From positions 159,642-223,641 of the forward strand of contig JBBHKE010000765.1 in assembly GCA_037447655.1 (NCBI GenBank): a stretch of DNA of 64,000 bases. The letters are read 5' to 3'. Every line of letters begins with the position of its first letter. Positions within the stretch are counted from its first letter, which is position 1. Made by a program: the position numbers and the translations under genes. A model generated the notes under the pieces. That model was given only the letters and a program-made list of their open reading frames with translations. It had not been told where the DNA came from and ran no database searches. This stretch comes from Zygnema cylindricum (lineage: Eukaryota > Streptophyta > Zygnematophyceae > Zygnematales > Zygnemataceae). Shown one piece after another: positions 56,487 through 64,000 of this stretch.

Positions 56487-56958
56487 TATTACAGCTGACT
56501 TATACCAAAAATATTCGTAAATATTACAACTGACTTAGACCAAAAATATTCTAAGTTCTTAACCTCTCTTCACAACCCTATCTACTGAAGACAAAGCTTT
56601 AAATCCAACACAACCAATATTAAATCATTGGTGAATGTCTCATTGATGCATCGACTGTACATCTAGATGTGCGGTAGCGATAGAAGATCCCGTTTTCAAC
56701 GGTGAAGGCCGCAGGTGTGATTACGTTACCCAATTTTACTAATATTAGTGTTGTGTATAGAGAGCCTCTAACCGATAATCAATATGTGGTTTCTTTTGAC
56801 CTTTCGATAATTGATATATCGTTGCGTTATATCGAGAAGGATAATATAACCATGAAATGAAGATATATTGGTTACAATCATCGCGATACCTACTTATGAC
56901 AATCTGCCTAATAAAATTTGGCCTCCCCCCCCCGCCCCCCTTAACTCTCCCTCCAAGG

Positions 56959-59342
56959 CAGAGGTTGCAAAAGTTAAAATTTTGGATAACCGAAATCGAT
57001 AATTTTTTTTTCAAAATTTGAGTACTCGACGCTTGACCGCGTTATGTCACTCCCCAAAATTGTTAACCATTACCAGAAATGCGTTTACCAAAATAAATGT
57101 TAACCAAAACTCGATTTCTCGTGAGTACCTGTACTTGCCCGTACTAGAAAAATACCGAAATAACAACGCTCATTGTTATTAGCGTTAAGCATTTATTACT
57201 GTTAATAAAAGAATATGATTAATAATATTATTTAATGCAAAGAGACGTGGCAAGTTGTATGCAACTTCTTTAAATAACGTTGTTAACTCTATTTTGTGGT
57301 TTTAGCTATAAATAGTAGCAAGTTATTAAGACTTATAACAATGAGCGGTGTAGTGGTACATCTCCCTTTGCAAAAAATAAGTTGGTGTACCTCTTCTTTT
57401 CACTATTTTGTCTTTTTGCAATCTCTTGACAAATATTTTTTTTCCTCGACAGTCACATACCTCGAGAGATTTTTTCCTAATTTTGCGTGTAACTCTTAGA
57501 TCAATGTTTAAACTCTTATAACACTATTTATTCTCTCGCAAATCTAAATTTTTCGCTACATTTTCTGGACAGTTTTTCTTTCGACCACGATACTATGTTA
57601 TGAAATACGCAAAAAAGGAAAAGTTTTTATTATGTATGCTAAAAAAAAAAATCTTAGTTTATTACATAGAAAATAAATTAGCACAAAACACATTGTGATA
57701 GGCAAAAAAAACAAAAAATCTTTTGTAATATCAAATATAGAAATAAACAAATTACAACAAAAAAATCCTTGTTCTATTTTCAACACTATTATACAATTTT
57801 TTAACCTCAAACTTCAAAATTATACGAAATCAATAAATCTAAATTTGGTATAAATACTACACTTTTAAAAATAAGAATTCTAGTTTAAAAAAAAAAAAGA
57901 TAAATAATACAAAAATTGTGAAATATAACAAAAATTTCAAAGAAAAAAAATATCTAACTAATAATTAAAAAAAAAAACAAAACAAAAAACCATGCTTTTA
58001 AAAGATCTCGGTTGGATCTAACACACAAAAGATCATTAACAATTAAGCCTCTAGTGAGCCCATCTTCTTTGTAACCGTGTTCGCGGCATCCGAAAAATTG
58101 CATTCAGACATGGAGCTAGAAGCTGGAATAGCTAGAATTGATTTAGCGACACAAGCTAGAATAGGAAATCCTTTATCTTTGGCACGTACACTTGATTCTT
58201 TTTTACACCATTGAAGTATGTTAAAGTGCAATCATTCGTTGTTGGTTAATTTTAAAACAAAATAACGTTTCAATTCGTCATTAACGAGCGTTTTTTTGTC
58301 AAGGGTAATAAATACCTCATTTTAGTCATCGCTGTCACCAAAACAATTGTGGAAACCGTCTATACTTTGCGATGTTTTTTGTTTTTTTTTATACATTTAA
58401 GACTACCGAAATCAAAGTCACCACCGAGGTCGTTTGCGAGTTTTCAAAGTTTGACCCTCGCGCTTTTAATTTCGGTTTTCGATACCCGAAATATTTCAAG
58501 CCTTTGTTTTTATAGGGGATCTAAAAGAGTCGCGACAATATGATCCACGTGAATGCCCCACTTAGGTAGTGCGAATTTCAAAAAAAATTATCTCAATTTT
58601 TGGAAGTTTGGGGAATCGGCGTGGCATTGTTTTTCATCGTCATTGTAAGATGTTTTTCTTATCTTACAGTGGTTATAGAGAGACGTTAGTTCACACACAA
58701 CGAAAGGTAAAGTTGGTTCTTTGAATTTTTCCAACTTTAGGGTCGCTAATTGAAACCTTGCCAAAAACCGTAAAGGTTCAGTAAGATGAGTCATATCGAT
58801 ATAAGCAAAAATAATCAATTTGTTTTTTGCTTGAGCGATTGATCTTATCTCGTTGAATGCATTGTAAATTCTCTTAATCATTTAGAGCAAATAATTCTAC
58901 CGCGTCGCGTTTTGTTTTAAATCATTTTTCAAAAGATTTTGTAAATTACTTTGTTTGAAAAACGTGACCAATAATTTACAAACGTCAACTAGATCAAACA
59001 TTTCAGGAACTTCCACATCGTATTTGTATTTTTTGGAAGTTTCGCTCTTGTTCAAAATTGTTGTGACAATTGTAGCAGTTTATGGTCCACGAAAGGTATC
59101 CAAGTAAACGTACTCAGTAAACCTTCAACCACACACATGTTAGAGCAAGTGTCAATCACAACAACGCAGTAGTTTTCTAAAACATCAGAATTGGACATTC
59201 CAAATTTGGTCAAACACTTTTTGAAAGCCTTTAAAACATTTTCCACGGTATGTTTTTCCTCCATAAAATGATCGACTTAAAGCGTCCGTGCATAAAGTTG
59301 AAATTATTTGTCAATAAAATAAGCTGGTTACTCACATGAATT
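56959..59342 (-). mobile_element. Decayed autonomous hAT transposon (one end cut)
   Basis: The left end is CAGAGGTTGCAAAAG, the hAT terminus also seen at 7028, 9845 and 5485. Bases 56959-57990 match the 2.8-kb element at about 8220-9845 in inverted orientation. Transposase remains lie at 58043-59264. The other end is lost at the LTR piece starting near 59343. This is the likely source family of the non-autonomous copies. Confidence 0.7.
58043..59264 (-). pseudogene. hAT transposase remnant
   Basis: Three disconnected frames. The first (59264-59052) has V-V-I-D-T-C-S-N-M then V-E-G-L-L-S-T-F-T-W-I and D-H-K-L, resembling the catalytic core. The middle (58881-58588) has L-T-E-P-L-R-F-L. The last (58231-58043) has I-L-A-I-P-A-S-S-S and N-T-V-T-K-K, the hAT C-terminal dimerisation domain. 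Stops and shifts lie between them. It is dead. Confidence 0.75.
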
Positions 59343-59526
59343 GCTGAAATATATTTCCTAGTTATTTGTCCTAACTGCAACTGTAAGTCTATATACTTAT
59401 TGTAGTCACTGAGACTTTAGGTGCCATAGCTACCTACAAGCATTGAAGGAAACAAACACCAGACAGACCTTTGAAAAAAATATATGTGACTTGACCAGGA
59501 TTCGATCCTTGTCCTACACAGTCACC
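59343..59526 (+). repeat. LTR fragment of copia family H
   Basis: Contains the stem-loop (AAGTCT, loop ACTTATTGTAGTCACTGA near 59397-59415, AGACTT) and the start of a tRNA-like module on the minus strand (GGATCGAATCC near 59500-59510), where an A-type LTR breaks it. Confidence 0.6.
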
Positions 59527-60419
59527 TGTAGAAATTAATGGTTTTTAAGTATTTTCTAAGTTTGAATAGAAATAAAGAAGCCGAGGCAGTCTACCTCTAA
59601 CTTCTCTCTCCAACTCTCAAACTTGTCGCAGTCACTGAGAAATTGGAGAGGAAGCTAGAGCCATGGCTATCTAGGCTATCCTGAGGTTTATGGGAAATTT
59701 ATACTAGTTAAGGGATTATTTACTAAATGGTATATGCCGGCCACAGGATTTGATCCTGGTACCTGCCAGCTGACAACCAGGAATAGCCGGTTGCCTTAGC
59801 CGTTAAGTCTAGCAGTAGGGTTACGTATTATATAGTACGATAATGATTTAAACATGTACACGTAGGATAAATCATTTAACTATAACTATTAACGGGATAC
59901 ATAGATATGGTAGTGTAAAAGTACGAATTGCGGTACAGATAAGAAATCAATACCGCGCATTGATTTCGTAAGCGAAACAAATACCGCGCATGTATTTATT
60001 ACGGCTACGATCAAATGCAAGTTTAATCGGACGGCCGGAATTAGCGCCGAGATCGCGGAAGGAGAATTCGGCGGTTTGTGGGCATCGCCACATCGGATGA
60101 CACGTGGCGATGTAATATTGGAGCGCGACATCTCCGAGGATTTAAGTAACGAATCCAGATATTCCACGTGTGGACATTAAGGGCATGTCGTACAGTGTCC
60201 GTACATAAGGTACACCGGCAGCTGTACTTTTTCGTACGGAACTGAAATCTGATTGGTTCCGTACATCAGTAGATAGAGTCTGTGAGAGAGATAGGACTTA
60301 GAAAAATTAGAATATAGCACCCTCTCTCCCAGAGAGCTTCTGTACAAAAGGTCAACTTTGACCCTCCATAACTTACTACTTAGGGGAGCAAATTCATAGA
60401 TTCTTTTTGCTATCGACTG
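59527..60419 (+). repeat. A-type LTR, 3' truncated
   Basis: TGTAGAAATTAATGG start, stem-loop near 59621-59639, tRNA-like module on the minus strand at 59737-59812, GTAC motifs at 60189-60265. It lacks the final 150 bases. Confidence 0.7.
59737..59812 (-). other. tRNA-like module, antisense in an A-type LTR
   Basis: On the minus strand, ACTTAACGGCTAAGGC is followed by GGATCAAATCC and a TGTGGCCGG tail. Same design as 21061-21136. Confidence 0.55.
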
Positions 60420-60732
60420 ATTTATATATTTATCAAACCCCATATATCGTAATATCTGTCCTAGACTTAACGGCTAGAGCTAACCGCTAATGCAGATTTG
60501 ACGGACGACAGGTACCAGGTTCAATTCCTGGGTCCGTCAACTAACTTTTGGTAAGTCTACCAAATTCACCCCCTATCTTCTCTAGAGAGCCTTGGCAGCC
60601 ATGGCTCTAGCTCCCTATCCAGCCTTCAGTGACTACAATAAGTGTGGGGGCTTGGATAGGGGAGTTAGAGGCAGACTGCCTTAGCTCTTTTTCTATCCTA
60701 ATACAGAACTAGAAAATATTCAAATATCAACA
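60420..60732 (-). repeat. B-type LTR fragment
   Basis: Minus orientation, ending AATATCAACA. tRNA-like module at 60463-60541 and stem-loop near 60625-60645. No interior attached. Confidence 0.65.
60463..60541 (+). other. tRNA-like module with strong T-arm, B-type LTR
   Basis: CCAGGTTCAATTCCTGG is a perfect 5-bp T-arm hairpin, enclosed by TTGACGGAC and GTCCGTCAA, a 9-bp stem. An A-box-like CTTAACGGCTAGAGC lies upstream. Confidence 0.65.
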
Positions 60733-61750
60733 CATTGGACTACAAAATACAGGAAGCCTTTAGATAGTTGTTAACTAGCCCACTTTATCCCACAGCCACT
60801 ACTGGCCTGGCAATCAAGCTGACAATCTGAATGCAACCCTGTGCAGCGTGGACTCCTTTGAGTCCGTAGGAAAAAGAATCTTTGAAAACGCCCAACCAGC
60901 CGATAAGTTATGAGGCAGTAAAAATGCCAATTTGTACAAACTCTCAAAGAGAGAGGTGACTACCTACCAAAATTTTCTAAGTCCTGATTCCCTCTAATAA
61001 CTTCTATCTATTGAAGTACGGACCAATCAGATTACTATACCGTACAAAAAGTACTGCTGCCGGTGTACCTTTTGTACGACCTATGTACGAGAAGGCTATT
61101 AAGCGGACGCGTGTCCGTATTTCACTCGTCCGTACGTTCCTCGGAATTCCTATGACCGAATGTCATCTTTCCACGTGGCTCCATGTCATGCCACGTCACA
61201 AAACGCCAAAGTGACCACTCCGGGATTTCGGCAATGATGTGCGCCGTTGGATTTTATGCGAAACGCAATCTTAGCCATAATAAATACTTGCGCGGCATTT
61301 GTTTCTCTGTCGAAACAAAATGCGTGGTATACGTTTTGAATTACTATCATACGACGTACTTTCTAAAACTGAATCTATGTACGCTATAAACAGTTGTAGT
61401 TAAATGGATTTAATTCACCCGAATTATATATATATCTATCACATACCATAGCACTTAGCATAAGTCCTAGTCTATTAGGATAAAGCTGACCGCTACCGGC
61501 CAACTTGACGAGTTGTAGGTACTGGGATCAAATCTCTGGTCGTCAAGTATATTTTTAGTAACCTACTAAAAATAGCTGCCTGTTGAACTAAGGCAGCCAT
61601 GGATCAACCACCCTCTCTAACCTTCAGTGACTACAACAAGTATTGGGGCTAGAGAACGGAGGTGGAGGCAGGGTGTCCGTCTTTTTCTTTTCCTTTTATA
61701 CAAACATATTTAAACCTATAAAATACTCTATAAATCTATAAATTTCAACA
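60733..61750 (-). repeat. 3' LTR of copia C''
   Basis: Ends ATTTCAACA, followed by the polypurine tract at 61751. About 780 bases are nearly identical to 48540-49300. tRNA-like module at 61466-61551 with CTTGACGA and TCGTCAAG arms. Confidence 0.75.
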
Positions 61751-61763
61751 CTCCCCTTATTTT

Positions 61764-62245
61764 CTAGTCTAATTTTAATTTTTCTTTCAACCCGCATTTT
61801 TCCCGACAATATCTTAATTTAGGAGAGGGCACAGGTTTGGTCATCATGTCAGCCACCATTTCTTCATCAGGTCTATACATAAGGTTTAAAATTTTATTTT
61901 CAACTTTTTCTCTTACGAAGCTTAATCTTATGTCCATATACTTTGCTTTGAAATGGTGTTTTGGATTGGCTGAAATTGCGATTGCAGCTTGATTATCACA
62001 AAATATTTCATGCACTCCCTCTTTCATATATCCCAGTTCTTGCAATAATGACTTCACCCACATTAGTTCTTTTACAGCAGAACAAGATGCCATATACTCA
62101 GCCTCCATAGTAGACTGAGCGACCACCTTTTGTTGCTTACTGCTCCAACAGCAAGCACCTTCCCCCACATACAAAACATATCCAGAAGTGCATCTTCTCA
62201 AAGGTGCATCCCCATAACTGGCATCACTCCAAGTGGTGATATCAG
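61764..62245 (-). pseudogene. copia C'' RNase H, cut by element A2
   Basis: The minus-strand frame carries T-T-W-S-D-A-S-Y-G-D, C-C-W-S-S-K-Q-Q-K-V, Q-S-T-M-E-A-E-Y-M and the end K-L-K-L-D. It is intact over 160 codons but truncated at 62245 where LTR A2 begins. Confidence 0.8.
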
Positions 62246-62329
62246 TGTAGAAATTAATGGTACATTTTGTATTTTCTAGGTCTAAATAGAAATATAGAAA
62301 GAAGCCGAGGCAGTCTACCTCTAACTTCT

Positions 62330-62375
62330 CTCTCCAAACTCTCAAACTTGTCGCAGTCACTGAGAAATTGGAGAG
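62330..62375 (+). other. Conserved LTR stem-loop, A-family example
   Basis: CTCTCCAA and TTGGAGAG flank the loop ACTTGTCGCAGTCACTGA. In other LTR families the loop is kept and the stem is replaced by other complementary bases. Confidence 0.65.
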
Positions 62376-62460
62376 GGAGCTAGAGCCATAGCTACCTAGG
62401 CTATCTTGAGGTTTACGGGAAATTTATATTAGTTAGGGTTTATTTTTTAAAAAGGAATAT

Positions 62461-62536
62461 GCCGGCGGCAGGAATTGATCCTTGTACCTACCGGCCGGCA
62501 GACAGGAAGTAGCCGGTAGCCTTAGCCGTTAACTCT
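62461..62536 (-). other. tRNA-like module, antisense in LTR A2
   Basis: On the minus strand, GTTAACGGCTAAGGC is followed by GGATCAATTCC and CCGCCGGC. Confidence 0.55.
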
Positions 62537-63279
62537 AGGAATAACATTACGTAGTATTTAGTTTGATATTTATTTAAACACATAAACGTAGGATAAATCA
62601 TTTAACTATAATTGTTTACGGTATACATAGATCCGGTAATGTATAAGTACGGAATACGGTACGAGCAAGAAATCAATACCGCGCATTTATTTTTTAAGTG
62701 AAACGAATACCGCGCATGTATTTATTACGGCTACGATTAAATTCGATTCTAATCGGACGGCCGGAATTAGCGCCGAGATCGCGAAAGAAGATTTCGGCGG
62801 TTTGTGGCCATCGCCACATCGGATGACGCGTGGCGTAATTACATTGGATCGTGGAATCTCCGGAGATTATGGCACCAAATCCGGATATGACATGTGTCGA
62901 CATTTAGGCCATGTCGTTCAATGTCCGTACATAAAGTACACTGGCAACTGTACTTTTGAGTACGGAACTGTATTTTGATTGGTTCTGTACATCAGTAGAT
63001 AGAGTCTGTGAGAGAGATATGACTTAGAAAAATTAGGAGATAGGACCCTCTCTCCCAGAGAGCTTTTGTACAAAAGGGCAACTTTGACCCTCTATAACTT
63101 ATTGCTCAGGGGAGCAAATTCAGAGATTCTTTTTGCTATCGACTCAGGGGAGTCTTGCCTTCACAGGGGTGAAGGTGGTCAGAGTTTTTGTCTGCCAGGG
63201 TGGCAGTTATTTTTGCTTAAACACAAAGGGGTCAGGATTATCCTAGAGGCTTCTTGGAAGCTGTCCACTCTGAGGACTT

Positions 63280-64000
63280 ATGGAGGTCTCAGAGTTACAG
63301 GTTATGGGCCCACCCTCTAGGGTACCAATCTTTAATGGAACAGGCTTCATATACTGGGAAAGTATGATGATAGGAGCTCTATGCGAAAAAATGTTTTGGG
63401 GGACAGTGAGTGGACGATTGGGGCGTCCATCAAGTCTTAGAATCCCTCCAAGGTTTAAAGGAAGCAGATTCACTAGGAAAGAGGATTCACCTTCAACGGA
63501 GGAAACAAAGGAAGGAGAGGTGGTGGACAAAGGAAAGGAGAAAGAGGCGACCACACCAATAGCAACTGGTTTAGCATTCATGTCACCTATTCCGAGGAAC
63601 GAGGAGAATGATACTGAAACCTGGGACTTCAACAATATGGCGGCAAAGCACTTCATCCTACGCCATCTCACTCAAGGACTCGCATGTCCTCATTTGCAGG
63701 TAGAAAGGGCATCCGATCTTTGGATGGCTCTTATAGAGATGTACCGAAGTGGTACGATTCAGCAACAACAGTTGGCTGATCAGAAAGTTAAGGAGTATGT
63801 ATACAAAGGGGGAAGTATGTTGGATTTTTGCAATGAGCTTGCTACACTCTTCATGGAGCTAGAGAGTGCGGGAAAAGTTTTTAGTGAAAAAGAAAAGGTT
63901 AACTGTTTACTAATGAAGTTACCTAATGAGTTCGAGAACATAGTCAACCGTGTGCAGGACTTGCCGGACTCAAGGTGGATATGGAACTCAGTGGTAGGGA
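63280..64000 (+). CDS. copia A2 Gag, open to the window end
   Basis: The ATG at 63280 lies in the LTR, and the frame is open for 240 codons to the window edge without a stop. M-E-V-S-E-L is followed by Q-V-M-G-P-P-S-R over the primer site, G-F-I-Y-W-E-S-M-M-I-G-A-L-C-E-K, a charged linker, then the UBN2-type core (K-H-F-I-L-R-H-L-T-Q, M-L-D-F-C-N-E-L, L-L-M-K-L-P-N-E-F). Gag builds the particle and packages element RNA. Because it is intact and starts in the LTR, it is the best evidence for the gene organisation of the whole family. The rest of the element lies beyond this window. Confidence 0.85.
   Translation, partial: MEVSELQVMGPPSRVPIFNGTGFIYWESMMIGALCEKMFWGTVSGRLGRPSSLRIPPRFKGSRFTRKEDSPSTEETKEGEVVDKGKEKEATTPIATGLAFMSPIPRNEENDTETWDFNNMAAKHFILRHLTQGLACPHLQVERASDLWMALIEMYRSGTIQQQQLADQKVKEYVYKGGSMLDFCNELATLFMELESAGKVFSEKEKVNCLLMKLPNEFENIVNRVQDLPDSRWIWNSVVG
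63300..63314 (+). other. Half-tRNA-iMet primer-binding site, element A2
   Basis: Perfect GGTTATGGGCCCACC at the LTR border and inside the open Gag frame. Confidence 0.8.

Larger units (their letters stand above)
55851..56958. other. Unassigned spacer with small tandem repeats
   Basis: No gene recognised. A 64-bp unit occurs twice (56260-56323 and 56324-56387) and a 21-bp unit twice (56445-56486). Confidence 0.4.
62246..63299 (+). repeat. 5' LTR of copia A2
   Basis: TGTAGAAATT to GAGTTACA, 1054 bases. Stem-loop at about 62330-62375 (CTCTCCAA and TTGGAGAG), tRNA-like module on the minus strand at 62461-62536, GTAC motifs at 62925-62965. The Gag ATG is at 63280. Confidence 0.8.

Overview
This is a eukaryotic nuclear window with low to moderate GC, no operon structure and almost no surviving host genes. 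The host parts are two tandem leucine-rich-repeat (LRR) gene fragments at the left end (about 10-694 and 1587-2330) and a broken secreted-protein exon near 10.2 kb. A plant-type LRR N-cap, primer-binding sites that match green-lineage initiator tRNA-Met (from memory), and a possible plant-type full-length tRNA-iMet site near 3.8 kb favour the green lineage, perhaps a non-seed plant or alga. The Cys-rich LRR tails could also fit an early-diverging fungus, so the organism stays open.

Layout. 0-6.4 kb: LRR fragments and a direct repeat pair of about 0.8 kb (2366-3108 and 5491-6365). 5.0-9.9 kb: hAT-type DNA transposons, one complete from 7028 to 9845 with an 8-bp target duplication, and short MITEs with TA target duplications. 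10-12 kb: gene relic and quiet DNA. 12-37.4 kb: a nest of Ty1-copia elements. D (+) is broken at 14.6 kb; A (-) spans 14900-21341; B (-) has a collapsed interior; a plus-strand element lies inside an LTR of B and is itself split by element C (-), 27383-33670. 37.4-46.1 kb: a Ty3-gypsy element (-) with gag, protease and integrase, a PHD finger at the integrase C-terminus and no reverse transcriptase. 46-56 kb: LTR pieces and two copies of copia family F. 57-59.3 kb: a decayed hAT with transposase remains. 59.3-64 kb: LTR fragments, then a copia element (A2) with a complete 5' LTR and a gag frame that is open to the window edge.

The most interesting signal is a set of features shared by the diverged copia LTRs. 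(1) The primer-binding site GGTTATGGGCCCACC is complementary to the anticodon stem-loop of initiator tRNA-Met, so a half-tRNA primer is implied. (2) In A, B, E, D and the plus-strand element, Gag starts with an ATG inside the LTR and is read straight through that site, giving a V-M-G-P-P signature. (3) Near the LTR start there is a stem-loop whose loop, ACTTGTTGTAGTCACTGA, is conserved while the stem sequence changes with pairing kept. (4) Next to it lies a tRNA-like module with A-box and B-box, always antisense to the element. (5) Clusters of GTAC motifs sit upstream of the LTR TATA box and recur in the unrelated gypsy LTR. I know precedents for parts of this (Drosophila copia and yeast Ty5 for half-tRNA priming, Ty1 for Gag starting in the LTR, Cassandra for 5S sequence in an LTR) but not for the combination.
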